Source: Paraburkholderia aromaticivorans
GTDB taxonomy: Bacteria; Pseudomonadota; Gammaproteobacteria; Burkholderiales; Burkholderiaceae
Direction of reading: 5' to 3'
Assembly (NCBI RefSeq): GCF_012689525.1
Contig: NZ_CP051516.1
Span: 372,001-436,000 of the forward strand
DNA: 64,000 nt
The number at the start of each line of letters is the position of its first letter. The stretch's first letter is position 1. The notes under the pieces were generated by a model. The model saw only the letters and a list, made by a program, of their open reading frames with translations. It had not been told where the DNA came from and did not search any database. The translations under genes were made by a program, and so were the position numbers. This document shows, piece by piece, positions 8,043 through 17,649 of the stretch.

Positions 8043-8268
8043 CGGGCGCAGTGGGACGTGTCGGCGTGCCGCTTCAAAGCGGTTTGCCACGGTATTCAAG
8101 GGACGCTGTTGAGTGTGAGTATCGCATCTATGGCGATCCCGCGAGACACCGCGCCCGCGGCGCCGGCCTTGCCGGTCCATGCCGAACTGGTGCGCGCGGC
8201 GCTTTGTCGCGCGTTACACTCGATGCTTTATCGCCGCTTACGGCACACATCAAGGAACGGAGAACGGG

Positions 8269-8967
8269 ATGAGTTACGTATTTGCACCCGCACCGGTGGT
8301 CGCGGTGCCGGTTGTGGGGTCCAGCGAGCAGTTCGCGGTGCGTCGCATCTACTGTGTTGGCCGTAACTACGAGGCGCACGCGCGCGAGATGGGACACGAT
8401 CCTGATCGCGAACCGCCGTTCTTCTTCGCCAAGCCGGCCGATGCCGTGCTGTACGTCGCGCCCGGCGCCACCGGCGAGTTTCCGTATCCGTCGCTGTCGA
8501 AAAACGTCCACTTCGAGATGGAAATGGTGGCGGCGATCGGCAAGGGCGGCAAGAACATTCCGGTCGAGAGCGCACTGGATCACGTGTACGGTTACGCGCT
8601 CGGTCTCGACATGACGCGCCGCGATCTGCAGGCCGAAGCCAAGAAGCTGGGCCGTCCCTGGGATACCGCGAAGGGCTTCGATCACTCGGCGCCGCTCGGC
8701 CCGATTCACCCGGCGGCGACCGTCGGCCATGTCGCCAAGGGGGCGATCTGGTTGTCGGTGAACGGCGAGGAAAAGCAAAGCTCGGACGTGTCGCAACTGA
8801 TCTGGTCGGTGGCCGAGACGATCGCGTATCTGTCGACGCTGTTCGAACTGCAACCCGGCGATCTGATCTTCACCGGCACTCCGGAAGGCGTCGGCGCAGT
8901 GGTGCGGGGCGATCTGATGAAGGGTGGCGTGGACGGGCTCGGCGAGCTCAGCGTGCGCGTCGTCTGA
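8269..8967 (+). CDS. Fumarylacetoacetate hydrolase family protein (probable fumarylpyruvate or fumarylacetoacetate hydrolase)
   Basis: A 232-residue FAH-fold enzyme. [17 protein letters not shown] is the family entry motif, [11 protein letters not shown] carries the metal-binding glutamates, [12 protein letters not shown] the metal-binding aspartate, and [11 protein letters not shown] the C-terminal active-site loop. Single-domain FAH enzymes of this length hydrolyse fumarylpyruvate in the gentisate route or related diketo acids. The start ATG 8269 has a GGAG-type site upstream. It lies 25 bases before a zeta-class isomerase gene, which supports a shared role in the last steps of an aromatic ring-cleavage pathway. 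No ring-cleavage dioxygenase is in the window. Confidence 0.88.
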   Translation: MSYVFAPAPVVAVPVVGSSEQFAVRRIYCVGRNYEAHAREMGHDPDREPPFFFAKPADAVLYVAPGATGEFPYPSLSKNVHFEMEMVAAIGKGGKNIPVESALDHVYGYALGLDMTRRDLQAEAKKLGRPWDTAKGFDHSAPLGPIHPAATVGHVAKGAIWLSVNGEEKQSSDVSQLIWSVAETIAYLSTLFELQPGDLIFTGTPEGVGAVVRGDLMKGGVDGLGELSVRVV

Positions 8968-8992
8968 CGGCTGGTTGGGGGAGACAGACAAC

Positions 8993-9637
8993 ATGAAGCT
9001 CTACAGCTATTTCCGTAGCTCGGCGTCTTATCGCGTGCGCATCGCGCTGAACGTGAAGAATCTGCCGTACGACTATGTGCCGGTGCATCTTGTGCGCGAC
9101 GGCGGCGAGCAGTTGAAGCCCGAATACCGCAAGGTGAATGCGGACGGGATCGTGCCGACCTTCGTCGACGGCAATGACGTGATGCCACAGTCGCTTGCGA
9201 TCATCGAGTATCTGGAAGAGATGCATCCCGAGCCGGCGCTTTTGCCCAAGGCGCCGGTCGATCGAGCGTATGTGCGGGCGCTGGCGTTGCAGGTGGCGTG
9301 CGAGATTCATCCGTTGAACAATCTGCGCGTGCTGAAGTATCTGAAGCACACGTTGGGCGTCGACGATTATGCTAAGGACGCCTGGTACCGGCACTGGGTG
9401 GAAGCCGGTTTCGCGACGTTCGAAACGCATCTGGCGGCCGATGCGCGCACCGGCAAGCTGTGTTTCGGCGATACGCCGACCCTTGCCGACACCTGTCTGA
9501 TTCCGCAGGTGTTCAACGCGCAGCGCTTCAAGGTCGACACGGCGAAGTTTCCTACGATCCAGCGCATCTACGATCACGCGATGCAACTCGACGCGTTTGA
9601 GCGCGCGGCGCCGGGCACCCAGCCGGACGCTGAGTAA
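8993..9637 (+). CDS. maiA: Maleylacetoacetate / maleylpyruvate isomerase (zeta-class GST)
   Basis: A 214-residue glutathione S-transferase-fold enzyme. The zeta-class signature SYFRSSASYRVRIALN at residues 4-19 binds glutathione, followed by a thioredoxin-like domain with PQSLAIIEYLEE and a helical domain with the GDTPTLADTCLIPQ motif. It isomerises the cis double bond of maleylacetoacetate or maleylpyruvate, giving the fumaryl compound that the neighbouring FAH-family enzyme would hydrolyse. The start ATG 8993 sits behind GGGGGAGA. The two genes form a small operon ending at a strong terminator. Confidence 0.92.
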   Translation: MKLYSYFRSSASYRVRIALNVKNLPYDYVPVHLVRDGGEQLKPEYRKVNADGIVPTFVDGNDVMPQSLAIIEYLEEMHPEPALLPKAPVDRAYVRALALQVACEIHPLNNLRVLKYLKHTLGVDDYAKDAWYRHWVEAGFATFETHLAADARTGKLCFGDTPTLADTCLIPQVFNAQRFKVDTAKFPTIQRIYDHAMQLDAFERAAPGTQPDAE

Positions 9638-9663
9638 TTTGTGATGATCCGGCATTCGGGATG

Positions 9664-9694
9664 AAAAAAGGGCACTCCTCGGAGTGCCCTTTTT
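9664..9694. terminator. Bidirectional terminator between maiA and ftsY
   Basis: GGGCACTCC and GGAGTGCCC (9670-9678/9681-9689) form a tight stem flanked by six A on one side and five T on the other, so it can stop transcription from both maiA and the convergent ftsY. Confidence 0.92.
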
Positions 9695-9729
9695 GCTGCC
9701 TAAGGCTTAAGCCGCGAACCCCGTGGCGC

Positions 9730-10905
9730 TCAGCCGCCCAGCAACGCGTCGGAAAACTCTTCCGCGCTGAACGGCTGCAAGTCCTCGACCTTCTCGCCGA
9801 CGCCGATGAAGTACACCGGAATCGGACGCTGCCGCGCGATCGCGGCGAGAATGCCGCCCTTCGCCGTGCCGTCGAGTTTGGTGACGATCAGGCCGGTGAG
9901 GCCGAGCGCGTCGTCGAAAGACTTCACTTGCGCGAGCGCGTTCTGGCCGGTGTTGGCGTCGATCACCAGTAGCACCTCGTGCGGCGCGCCGTCTTGCGCC
10001 TTGCCGATCACGCGCTTCACCTTGCGCAGTTCTTCCATGAGATGCAGTTGGGTCGGCAGGCGGCCGGCCGTGTCCGCCATCATCACGTCGATCTTGCGCG
10101 CACGCGCTGCGCCGACCGCGTCGAAGATCACCGCCGCCGGGTCGCCGCTTTCCTGCGAGACCACGGTTACGTTGTTGCGCTGGCCCCAGATGGCCAGTTG
10201 CTCGCGCGCGGCGGCGCGGAACGTGTCGCCCGCGGCCAGCAGCACCGACTGATCGAAACTCTGCAGATGCTTGGCGAGCTTGCCGATGCTGGTGGTTTTG
10301 CCCGCGCCGTTGACGCCGGCGATCATCATCACGAGCGGCTGCGCGCGGCCGAGCATGAGCGATTTTTCCAGCGGCTTGAGCAGGTCGACCAGCAGGGTGC
10401 GCAGTGCCGTTTTGACCTGCTGCGGATCGGCGAGGCGCTCGGTGCGCACTTTTTCGCGCAGCGCTTCGAGCAGGAATTCGGTGGCGTCGACGCCCGCGTC
10501 CGACATCAGCAGCGCGGTTTCGAGCTCTTCGTACAAGTCCTCGTCGATCTTCGTGCCGACGAAAATCCCGGTCAGGTTCGAACTCGTCTTCGACAAGCCG
10601 GTCTTCAGACGCGTCAGCCACGAACGCTTCGCGCCCGCGTCTTGCAGCGGCGGCGGGACGACTTCGACGGTTTCTTCGAGCGCGAATGCTGCCGGCTCGG
10701 GTTCGGGCTCGATTGCCGACGGAGCGGCCACGGGCGGCGTCTCGACGCGAACCGAAGCAGCGGCCGGGCGTGGCGCGGTCGGTGCGACGGGCGCAGGCGC
10801 CTCCACGGCGGCGTCTGGCGTCGAGCCTTCTGGCGCTGTTTGCGACTCTTCTGGCGCGTTATCGGACTCTTTCGAACCCTTGAATCGTTTGAAAAAGCTG
10901 AACAT
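9730..10905 (-). CDS. ftsY: Signal recognition particle receptor FtsY
   Basis: FtsY, 391 residues, is the SRP receptor that docks ribosome-nascent-chain complexes at the inner membrane. An acidic, proline/alanine-rich A domain fills about the first 90 residues. The N domain follows (LKTGLSKTSSNLTGIF), then the GTPase G domain with GVNGAGKTTSIGKLA (P-loop), DTAGRLPT and TKLDGTAKGG. I start at ATG 10905 (MFSFFKRFKGS), the normal FtsY beginning with a basic-aromatic membrane-contact segment; the longer frame upstream is not family-like. It diverges from rsmD, as in many proteobacteria. Confidence 0.96.
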   Translation of the reverse strand: MFSFFKRFKGSKESDNAPEESQTAPEGSTPDAAVEAPAPVAPTAPRPAAASVRVETPPVAAPSAIEPEPEPAAFALEETVEVVPPPLQDAGAKRSWLTRLKTGLSKTSSNLTGIFVGTKIDEDLYEELETALLMSDAGVDATEFLLEALREKVRTERLADPQQVKTALRTLLVDLLKPLEKSLMLGRAQPLVMMIAGVNGAGKTTSIGKLAKHLQSFDQSVLLAAGDTFRAAAREQLAIWGQRNNVTVVSQESGDPAAVIFDAVGAARARKIDVMMADTAGRLPTQLHLMEELRKVKRVIGKAQDGAPHEVLLVIDANTGQNALAQVKSFDDALGLTGLIVTKLDGTAKGGILAAIARQRPIPVYFIGVGEKVEDLQPFSAEEFSDALLGG

Positions 10906-11146
10906 GATCTGGCGTGGTGAGAGCGCGCGCCGATGCGCGCAGCCGGCACAAGACCGGTAGGAGCGGCAGGCAGCGTTGCGATGCGGGATGCAAGGCGCTG
11001 GAAGCCGCACATTTTATCAGGCGCGCCGCCGGCCGTCGTATCGGCCGAACGGCCAGGCTGGACGCGGGGCGTCGCTGTGGTAACGTTGGCGCTCCGGCCC
11101 GCAATTGTCGACGTTGCGGGCGCTTTCTTCACGTAATCGAAACCGC

Positions 11147-11761
11147 ATGCCCCGTTCCGCACCTTCACGCGCCCATGGCGCTTCGTCCAAAAGCGGCAAG
11201 CCGCACGCCATCCGTATCATCGGCGGCGACTGGAAGCGCACGCCTTTGCCCGTGCTCGACCTCGACGGCCTGCGCCCCACGCCCGATCGCGTGCGCGAGA
11301 CGCTGTTCAACTGGCTCGGCCAGGACCTGGACGGCCAGCGCTGCCTCGATCTGTTCGCCGGCAGCGGCGCGCTGGGCTTCGAGGCGGCGTCGCGCGGCGC
11401 GGCACGGGTCTTGATGGTGGAGCGCAATGCGCGCGCCGCTAGCCAGTTGCGCGCGAACCAGGAACGCCTGTCCGCGCGCACGATCGAAATCGCTGAAGCC
11501 GACGGTTTGCGTCTTGCCGCGAGTCTCGCGCCCGGTTCGTTCGACGTCGTGTTTCTCGACCCGCCGTTCGGCGACGATCTGCTCGCCAAAGCGCTGGCGC
11601 TGGCGGTGCCGCTGGTGAGCGCGGACGGATTTCTGTATGTGGAAGCGGGCGAGGCGCTCGAACTCGATGGGAACGAGACGCTCGCCGGGTGGGAAATTGT
11701 GCGGCAAGGTAAAGCGGGCGCTGTCCACTTTCATTTGCTGCAGCGCGAAAATAAGGAATAA
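11147..11761 (+). CDS. rsmD: 16S rRNA (guanine-966-N2)-methyltransferase
   Basis: RsmD, 204 residues, methylates G966 of 16S rRNA with S-adenosylmethionine. RIIGGDWKRTPLPV is the family N-terminal motif, DLFAGSGALGFEAASRGA is the SAM-binding motif I, and the catalytic motif IV reads DPPF. The start ATG 11147 (MPRSAPSRAHG) gives the usual length. It is followed by coaD and a ferredoxin gene on the same strand, an arrangement common in betaproteobacteria. Confidence 0.94.
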   Translation: MPRSAPSRAHGASSKSGKPHAIRIIGGDWKRTPLPVLDLDGLRPTPDRVRETLFNWLGQDLDGQRCLDLFAGSGALGFEAASRGAARVLMVERNARAASQLRANQERLSARTIEIAEADGLRLAASLAPGSFDVVFLDPPFGDDLLAKALALAVPLVSADGFLYVEAGEALELDGNETLAGWEIVRQGKAGAVHFHLLQRENKE

Positions 11762-11873
11762 TGCGCGTTCCAAAACAAGCGCCGGGCGGTTTGCCGTCAC
11801 GGGCGCGGTCGGTGCCAAATGCGTCGCGTGGACGCTTTGACGTGCCCCTTTGTCTGAAGAGAGGAGAAGTCTC

Positions 11874-12389
11874 ATGGTAGTCGCCGTGTACCCGGGCACG
11901 TTCGACCCGCTGACGCGCGGTCACGAAGACCTCGTTCGGCGCGCGTCGAGCATTTTCGACACGCTGGTAGTCGGCGTTGCCGACAGCCGCAACAAGAAGC
12001 CATTTTTCACACTCGAAGAACGCCTCGACATTGCTCACGAAGTGCTCGGGCACTACCCGAACGTGCAGGTAATGAGCTTCAAGGGGCTATTGAAGGATTT
12101 CGTGCGCACCAATAACGCGCGCGTCATCGTGCGCGGCCTGCGGGCCGTGTCGGACTTCGAATATGAGTTCCAGATGGCCGGCATGAATCGCTATTTGCTG
12201 CCCGACGTCGAAACCATGTTCATGACGCCGTCCGATCAGTACCAGTTCATCTCGGGCACGATCGTGCGGGAAATCGCGCAACTCGGCGGTGACGTCAGCA
12301 AGTTCGTGTTCCCGTCGGTCGAAAAATGGCTGACGGAAAAGGTCGCTGCGATGGATCCGGCTAGCGGCGCGTCGGCGGGGCAACCGTAA
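11874..12389 (+). CDS. coaD: Phosphopantetheine adenylyltransferase
   Basis: CoaD, 171 residues, transfers AMP to 4'-phosphopantetheine, the penultimate step of coenzyme A synthesis. The nucleotidyltransferase motif [15 protein letters not shown] is at residues 6-20, and the C-terminal [15 protein letters not shown] completes the ATP-binding site. Other family blocks include [22 protein letters not shown] 11874 is chosen because GAGGAG precedes it by seven bases. It lies 112 bases after rsmD. Confidence 0.97.
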   Translation: MVVAVYPGTFDPLTRGHEDLVRRASSIFDTLVVGVADSRNKKPFFTLEERLDIAHEVLGHYPNVQVMSFKGLLKDFVRTNNARVIVRGLRAVSDFEYEFQMAGMNRYLLPDVETMFMTPSDQYQFISGTIVREIAQLGGDVSKFVFPSVEKWLTEKVAAMDPASGASAGQP

Positions 12390-12440
12390 CCGGCGTAAAC
12401 TGTCGGTTCGACGGATCAAAGCCGGCTGCGGCCGGCGTGA

Positions 12441-12710
<270 letters not shown>

Positions 12711-12728
12711 GGTACGAAGTCTAAAAAG

Positions 12729-12760
12729 AACGGCGAGGCTTTTTGGCCTCGCCGTTTTCT
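12729..12760. terminator. Terminator shared by ferredoxin gene and hisC
   Basis: AACGGCGAGGC (12729-12739) pairs with GCCTCGCCGTT (12746-12756), followed by a T-rich run on the plus strand; an A-rich run on the other side lets it also serve convergent hisC. Confidence 0.88.
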
Positions 12761-12785
12761 TTTGGCAGTGACGCTTTGCGCAGTC

Positions 12786-13865
12786 CTATCCCACGTACGC
12801 GCTGAAGATCTCGCGCAACGCGTCCAGCAGAATGTCGCATTCGGCGTCGGTGCCGACCGAGATTCGCAGATGCTGGTCGATGCGCGGCGCCTTGAAATGG
12901 CGCACGAAAATCTCCTTTTCCCTCAGTCGCAGCACGAGCGTTGCGGCGTCGTAGCCCTCGTGGCGAGCGAACAGCAGATTTGCCGCCGACGGCACCACTT
13001 CGAAGCCCAACGCCGTCAACCCCGCGGCCAGTCGCTCGCGGCTTGCCATGACTTTGGCGCAGGTGTCGCGAAACCACGCGTCGTCTTCGTATGCCGCTGC
13101 GGCTGCGACTTGCGCGAGACGGTCCAGCGGATACGAGTTGAAGCTGTCCTTCACGCGGTTCAGCGCGCCGATCAACTCCGGGTTGCCGAACGCAAAGCCG
13201 ATGCGCATTCCGGCCAGCGAGCGCGACTTCGACACGGTCTGTACGACCAGCAGATTCGGATAGCGGTCGATCAGACAGATGGCCGATTCGGCGCCGAAAT
13301 CCACGTAGGCCTCGTCAATCACCACCACGGAATCGGGATTGCTCGCCACGAGGCGCTCGATATCGGCGAGCGGCAGCGGACGGCCGGTCGGCGCATTCGG
13401 GTTCGGGAACAGGATGCCGCCATTCGGCGACTTGTAGTCGTCGACGTTGATCGCAAAGCTGTCGTTGAGCGGAATGGTCCGGTAGTCGACTTCGAAAAGT
13501 CGCGCATACGTTGGATAGAAGCTGTACGTGATATCCGGGAACAGTAACGGCTTGTCGTGCTTGAGCAGTGCCTGGAACACGAGCGCCAGCACTTCGTCCG
13601 AGCCGTTGCCCGCAAACACCTGTTCCGCGCGGATGCCGTGGTATGCGGCAACCGTTTCGCGGAGCTTTTGCGCCGTCGGATCGGGATAGCGTCGCAGCGA
13701 TTCGGCCGCGTTGCCCAGTTCCTGCCGGATCGCCTCGAGCACCCGCGGCGACGGCGGATACGGATTCTCGTTGGTATTCAGCTTGACCGGATGCGCGACC
13801 ACGGGCTGTTCGCCCGGCACATACGGTGTCAGACGATGAACGATGTCACTCCAATAGCGGCTCAA
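12786..13865 (-). CDS. hisC: Histidinol-phosphate aminotransferase
   Basis: HisC, 359 residues, is a fold-type I PLP enzyme that transaminates imidazole-acetol phosphate with glutamate in histidine synthesis. The substrate motif is [20 protein letters not shown] binds the cofactor phosphate, [10 protein letters not shown] holds the PLP-ring aspartate, and [10 protein letters not shown] has the PLP lysine K213. The start is TTG 13865, with AGGAG six bases upstream. The gene is outside any his operon, so it may be a second copy or may also serve aromatic amino acids. Its 5' region carries a tandem palindromic repeat. Confidence 0.93.
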   Translation of the reverse strand: MSRYWSDIVHRLTPYVPGEQPVVAHPVKLNTNENPYPPSPRVLEAIRQELGNAAESLRRYPDPTAQKLRETVAAYHGIRAEQVFAGNGSDEVLALVFQALLKHDKPLLFPDITYSFYPTYARLFEVDYRTIPLNDSFAINVDDYKSPNGGILFPNPNAPTGRPLPLADIERLVASNPDSVVVIDEAYVDFGAESAICLIDRYPNLLVVQTVSKSRSLAGMRIGFAFGNPELIGALNRVKDSFNSYPLDRLAQVAAAAAYEDDAWFRDTCAKVMASRERLAAGLTALGFEVVPSAANLLFARHEGYDAATLVLRLREKEIFVRHFKAPRIDQHLRISVGTDAECDILLDALREIFSAYVG

Positions 13866-13879
13866 ACGATTCTCCTATG

Positions 13880-13973
13880 TCGACCGGAGTTAGCGCTTCA
13901 GCGCTTACTCCGGTCCCATGCAAGGCGGTCGATCGGAGTTAGCGCTTCAGCGCCTACTCCGGTCCCATGCAAG
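13880..13973. repeat. Tandem pair of a palindromic repeat, 49-base period
   Basis: Two copies (13880-13924, 13929-13973) differ at only about two positions. Each contains a long palindrome: CCGGAGT...ACTCCGG arms around two AGCGCT blocks separated by TC (13884-13913 in copy one). They occupy most of the 158 bases between pth and hisC, starting 14 bases upstream of the hisC start. The layout resembles REP-like extragenic palindromes; no other copy was noticed in the window. Confidence 0.85.
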
Positions 13974-14023
13974 ATAGTTGCGGTCGAAAGGCGGTACGGC
14001 AAACCAGGTTCCAGCCGGGCAAT

Positions 14024-14626
14024 CTACTGATTCCGATGCAGTTGCATCATCGCGCGTTCCAACTCGCCCTTGATGATTTGCGGCATGACGGCGAGCCCGC
14101 GCTCGATCGATGCATCGATCACGTCCTGCTCTTCCCGGCGCGGCGGTTTCAGCACGTAGTTGGCGACGTCGGGCTTGGCACCGGCGCGCGCGCTCTCGGG
14201 AATCAGGTCCCGCGGGTGGCCGATGCCGATCCGCAGCCGCCAATACTGCTGCGACGACAGATGCGCGGTGATGTCCTTCAGCCCATTATGGCCGCCGCTG
14301 CCGCCGCCGAGCTTCAGCTTGACGCTGCCGGGCGGCATGTCGAGCTCGTCGTGCGCGACCAGGATTTCGTCGGGGAGAATCTTGAAGAACTGCGCGACCG
14401 CCACGACCGATTGGCCCGAACGGTTCATATACGTCTGCGGTTCCAGCAGATGCACTTCCTCGCCGTGAAGCCGCGCTTTGGCATAGAAGCCGTGGAAACG
14501 CCGCTCGTCGCGCAGCGTCGTGCCTGCTTCGCGCGCCAGTTGATCGACCAGCCAGAAGCCGGCGTTGTGGCGCGTCGCGGTGTATTCGGCGCCCGGATTG
14601 CCGAGGCCGACGATCAGCTTGATCAT
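14024..14626 (-). CDS. pth: Peptidyl-tRNA hydrolase
   Basis: Pth, 200 residues, frees tRNA from peptidyl-tRNA dropped by ribosomes. The N-terminal [20 protein letters not shown] contains the essential Asn10 and His20 of the E. coli numbering, [12 protein letters not shown] and HDELDMPPG complete the active site, and [13 protein letters not shown] is the family signature. It follows rplY on the same strand, the usual prs-rplY-pth order, with a terminator in the gap. Confidence 0.97.
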   Translation of the reverse strand: MIKLIVGLGNPGAEYTATRHNAGFWLVDQLAREAGTTLRDERRFHGFYAKARLHGEEVHLLEPQTYMNRSGQSVVAVAQFFKILPDEILVAHDELDMPPGSVKLKLGGGSGGHNGLKDITAHLSSQQYWRLRIGIGHPRDLIPESARAGAKPDVANYVLKPPRREEQDVIDASIERGLAVMPQIIKGELERAMMQLHRNQ

Positions 14627-14683
14627 GATTGCGTAGGTCCATCTGGCCCGGAAGCTGAACGCAGCCGAGCCGAAAAAAACCGA

Positions 14684-14715
14684 AAAAAAACCCGCCGGGG
14701 CGAACCTCGGCGGGT
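14684..14715 (-). terminator. Terminator after rplY
   Basis: ACCCGCCG (14691-14698) pairs with CGGCGGGT (14708-14715). On the minus strand a run of eight T follows the stem. It lies between rplY and pth, so pth may depend on readthrough or its own promoter. Confidence 0.9.
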
Positions 14716-14776
14716 CACATCGACCGTTTCATTGAAACGGATCGAGAGGATTTCTTGCTCTTTGCCTGAGGCGCCC

Positions 14777-15400
14777 TTAAGCAGCCGGCGTTTCGCCTTC
14801 GCTTGCAGCAGCAGCAGCGTCGCCTTCAGCGATTGCGCCAGCCGGGATCGTTGCAGCAGCGACCACCGGGTTTTCTGCTTCAACGTGAGCAACCAGCGAC
14901 ACACCTGCCGGCAGCTTGATGTCCTTAGCGTGGACCGAGTGACCTGCTTCGATCGTCGCCAGATCAACTTCGAGGAATTCCGGCAGTGCCGACGGCAGGC
15001 ACTCGATTTCGATTTCGTTGATGACGTGCGAGATCACCGCGCTCGACAGCTTCACTGCCGGGTTCGATTCCTGGTTCATGAAGTGCAGCGGCACCTTGGT
15101 GTGCAGCTTCTTCTTCGCGTCGACACGTTGGAAGTCCACGTGCAGCACGATCTGACGGAACGGGTGGTATTGCACGTCGCGCAGCAGAACCTGTTGCGAC
15201 TTGCCTGCCACTTCCAGGTCGAGAATCGACGAGTGGAAAACTTCTTTCTTCAGCGCGTGCCACAGCGCGTTGTGGTCCAGTTCGACCAATTGCGTTTCAG
15301 CACCAGCGCCATATACGATGCCCGGGGTCTTGCCCGAGTTACGCAGGCGGCGGCTCGCACCCGTACCTTGCAAAGAACGCTCGAAAGCGACTACTTTCAT
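14777..15400 (-). CDS. rplY: 50S ribosomal protein L25 / general stress protein Ctc
   Basis: A 207-residue L25 of the long Ctc type: an N-terminal 5S rRNA-binding domain ([35 protein letters not shown]) followed by a C-terminal TL5-like beta domain and an Ala/Glu-rich tail. The start ATG 15400 has GGAG seven bases upstream. It follows prs by 163 bases with a terminator hairpin in the gap, the standard neighbourhood in betaproteobacteria. Confidence 0.96.
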   Translation of the reverse strand: MKVVAFERSLQGTGASRRLRNSGKTPGIVYGAGAETQLVELDHNALWHALKKEVFHSSILDLEVAGKSQQVLLRDVQYHPFRQIVLHVDFQRVDAKKKLHTKVPLHFMNQESNPAVKLSSAVISHVINEIEIECLPSALPEFLEVDLATIEAGHSVHAKDIKLPAGVSLVAHVEAENPVVAAATIPAGAIAEGDAAAAASEGETPAA

Positions 15401-15435
15401 TTTGAATCTCCAATGCACTGCCCGCGACCAAGCAG

Positions 15436-15472
15436 TAAAAACGGGGCCTCCAAGCCAGATGGCTGAGGCCCC
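15436..15472 (-). terminator. Terminator hairpin after prs, ahead of rplY
   Basis: GGGGCCTC/GAGGCCCC (15443-15450/15465-15472) encloses a second stem AGCC/GGCT. On the minus strand TTTTT follows. It would attenuate transcription from prs into rplY. Confidence 0.8.
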
Positions 15473-15563
15473 AGAGCTGCGGCACGAACCTTCGTTCGTT
15501 CATGCCGATTGTGCAAAAGCGCAGCGTACCGCATGGTGCGGCGCGCTGCGCCTTCGCAAATAC

Positions 15564-16520
15564 TTAACTTTCAGCGAACAGCGACATGACCGAATCGCCG
15601 CGGCGAATCCGCGAGAACGTTTCGGCAAGCAGGCCGGCGCTGGTCAACGAACGGATCTTCGCGCACGAGCGGGCTTCGTCACCGAGCGGGATCGTGTCCG
15701 TCACAACGAGTGCGTCGAGTGCGGAAGCGGCGATACGCTCGCCTGCGCCGCCCGACAGAACCGGGTGCGTAGCGTAGGCGAACACCTGCTTCGCGCCGCG
15801 CTCTTTCAGAACCTGAGCGGCCTTGCAGAGCGTGCCGGCGGTGTCGACCATGTCGTCCATGATCACGCAGGTACGGCCTTCGACTTCACCGATGATGTTC
15901 ATCACTTCGGCAACGTTCGCCTTCGGGCGGCGTTTGTCGATGATCGCGAGATCGCAATTCAACTGCTTGGCCAATGCCCGGGCACGCACCACGCCGCCGA
16001 CGTCCGGCGAAACGACCAGCAGGTTCTCGTAGTTCTGCTTGCGCAGATCGCCGAGCAGCACGGGCGTAGCGTAGATATTGTCGACCGGAATGTCGAAGAA
16101 GCCTTGAATCTGGTCGGCGTGCAGATCCATCGTGATGATCCGCTCGACGCCGGCGATTTCCAGCATGTTCGCCACGATCTTCGCCGAGATGGCGACGCGC
16201 GCGGAACGCGGGCGACGATCTTGACGGGCATAACCGAAGTAGGGGATGGCTGCGGTGATCCGGCCGGCGGATGCGCGCTTGAGCGCATCGACCATGATCA
16301 TCAGTTCCATCAGATTGTCGTTCGCCGGTGCGCACGTGGACTGCAGGACGAAGACATCCTTGCCACGCACGTTTTCCTGAATCTCGACCTGGATTTCACC
16401 GTCCGAGAAACGGCTAACCATTGCTTTGCCGAGGGGAATACCGAGGATTTTGACGACTTCCTGTGCAAGCGCGGGATTTGCGTTGCCAGTAAAAACCATC
16501 AGGCCGTCATGGCTGCTCAT
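15564..16520 (-). CDS. prs: Ribose-phosphate pyrophosphokinase
   Basis: Prs, 318 residues, makes PRPP from ribose 5-phosphate and ATP for nucleotide, histidine and tryptophan synthesis. [20 protein letters not shown] is the N-terminal ATP-site block, [10 protein letters not shown] the flexible catalytic segment, [12 protein letters not shown] the metal-binding signature, and [14 protein letters not shown] the PRPP-binding loop. Length and motifs are fully normal. It is preceded by tRNA-Gln and ispE on the same strand, as in many proteobacteria. Confidence 0.98.
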   Translation of the reverse strand: MSSHDGLMVFTGNANPALAQEVVKILGIPLGKAMVSRFSDGEIQVEIQENVRGKDVFVLQSTCAPANDNLMELMIMVDALKRASAGRITAAIPYFGYARQDRRPRSARVAISAKIVANMLEIAGVERIITMDLHADQIQGFFDIPVDNIYATPVLLGDLRKQNYENLLVVSPDVGGVVRARALAKQLNCDLAIIDKRRPKANVAEVMNIIGEVEGRTCVIMDDMVDTAGTLCKAAQVLKERGAKQVFAYATHPVLSGGAGERIAASALDALVVTDTIPLGDEARSCAKIRSLTSAGLLAETFSRIRRGDSVMSLFAES

Positions 16521-16565
16521 CGTGCACCTACTTCAGGCTGGGGGCGAGGGAAATGCGAGAATTTT

Positions 16566-16642
16566 TGGCAGGGGAGGAAGGAGTCGAACCTTCGAATGCC
16601 GGAATCAAAATCCGGTGCCTTAACCAACTTGGCGACTCCCCT
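16566..16642 (-). tRNA. tRNA-Gln (UUG anticodon)
   Basis: On the minus strand the 77 bases fold as a complete tRNA: acceptor AGGGGAG/CTCCCCT, discriminator G and an encoded CCA end, a T-arm with GGTTCGAATCC, and an anticodon stem CCGGA/TCCGG enclosing a loop with TTG. The UUG anticodon reads CAA and, by wobble, CAG (glutamine). It lies between ispE and prs. Confidence 0.96.
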
Positions 16643-16691
16643 ACACTAACTTTGAGCTTCACCGAACGAGGAGCGTTCGACGACGCAAAAC

Positions 16692-17573
16692 TTATGACGC
16701 GAAAGTAAAGAGTGGATGCTGATCGAGACTTGCGGTCACTGCGCTATTCCATTCGGCTGGCAGTTTGGCTTGCACCGCTTCTGCTTCAGCTTTACTACGA
16801 AACGCGGCAAAAACACTTGCACCTGATCCCGACATCCGCGCTGGCGCGACGTTTTCAAACCATCGCAACACTTGCGCTACTTCCGCGTATTTTCCTACGA
16901 CAACCTGCTGCATGTCATTGCGGCCGAAACTTTCTGGCCATTCAGTGTTGCAACTAAGTTCTGCAGGAAAGTCCGTAATTGTGAGGGGTTTTGAATCTCT
17001 TGTCAACGCTTTTTCAGAAAAAACCGCTGCAGTCGGAACATGAACCCTCGGCGTCACTACTAGGAAATGGCGCGGCGGCAATTGTACAACGTCTAAAGCT
17101 TCTCCGACACCCTGGGCGAACGCATTTTTTCCGAAAACAAAAAACGGCACATCCGCGCCAAGTTTCAATGCAAGCGCCTGCAGTTCGAGGCGCGGCAGAT
17201 TGAGCTTCCACAGACGGTTCAGCGCGAGCAGCGTGGTCGCTGCATCAGAGCTGCCGCCGCCGAGGCCGGCGCCCATCGGCAGACGCTTGTCGATTTCGAT
17301 ATCGACGCCTTCAGGCGAGCCCGTATGCGTTTTGAGCAGCGTCGCGGCGCGCACGGTCAGGTCGTGTTCCGGCGGCACGTCGGCGATCTCTGTGCTGCGC
17401 GTGATGAGTCCGTCGTCGCGTCGCGTGAAGTGCAGCGTGTCGCCCCAGTCGAGCAACTGGAAGACCGTTTGCAGCGTGTGATAGCCGTCCGGCCGACGGC
17501 CGGTAATGTGCAGGAAGAGGTTGAGTTTCGCTGGCGCGAGGCAATCGCGCAGCGAATCGGTCGTTTCAATCAT
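16692..17573 (-). CDS. ispE: 4-diphosphocytidyl-2-C-methyl-D-erythritol kinase
   Basis: IspE, 293 residues, is the GHMP-family kinase of the MEP isoprenoid pathway. The N-terminal [19 protein letters not shown] is the substrate site, [15 protein letters not shown] the ATP-binding GHMP loop, and LGADVPFF contains the catalytic aspartate. The C-terminal [14 protein letters not shown] closes the active site. It begins 76 bases downstream of lolB and precedes tRNA-Gln and prs, the conserved lolB-ispE-prs order. Confidence 0.96.
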   Translation of the reverse strand: MIETTDSLRDCLAPAKLNLFLHITGRRPDGYHTLQTVFQLLDWGDTLHFTRRDDGLITRSTEIADVPPEHDLTVRAATLLKTHTGSPEGVDIEIDKRLPMGAGLGGGSSDAATTLLALNRLWKLNLPRLELQALALKLGADVPFFVFGKNAFAQGVGEALDVVQLPPRHFLVVTPRVHVPTAAVFSEKALTRDSKPLTITDFPAELSCNTEWPESFGRNDMQQVVVGKYAEVAQVLRWFENVAPARMSGSGASVFAAFRSKAEAEAVQAKLPAEWNSAVTASLDQHPLFTFAS

Positions 17574-17649
17574 GAGTCGAGGCTACATGCGCCAAATGGC
17601 GCCGAAGAAGCGGCAAGGTCGCGCGAAAAAGTGCGTGAAGCGGCGCGGG

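Noticed and set aside
13880-13973. CRISPR-like reading of the tandem repeat
   Set aside because: Only two copies, separated by four bases, with no spacers and no cas genes; it is a palindromic repeat pair.
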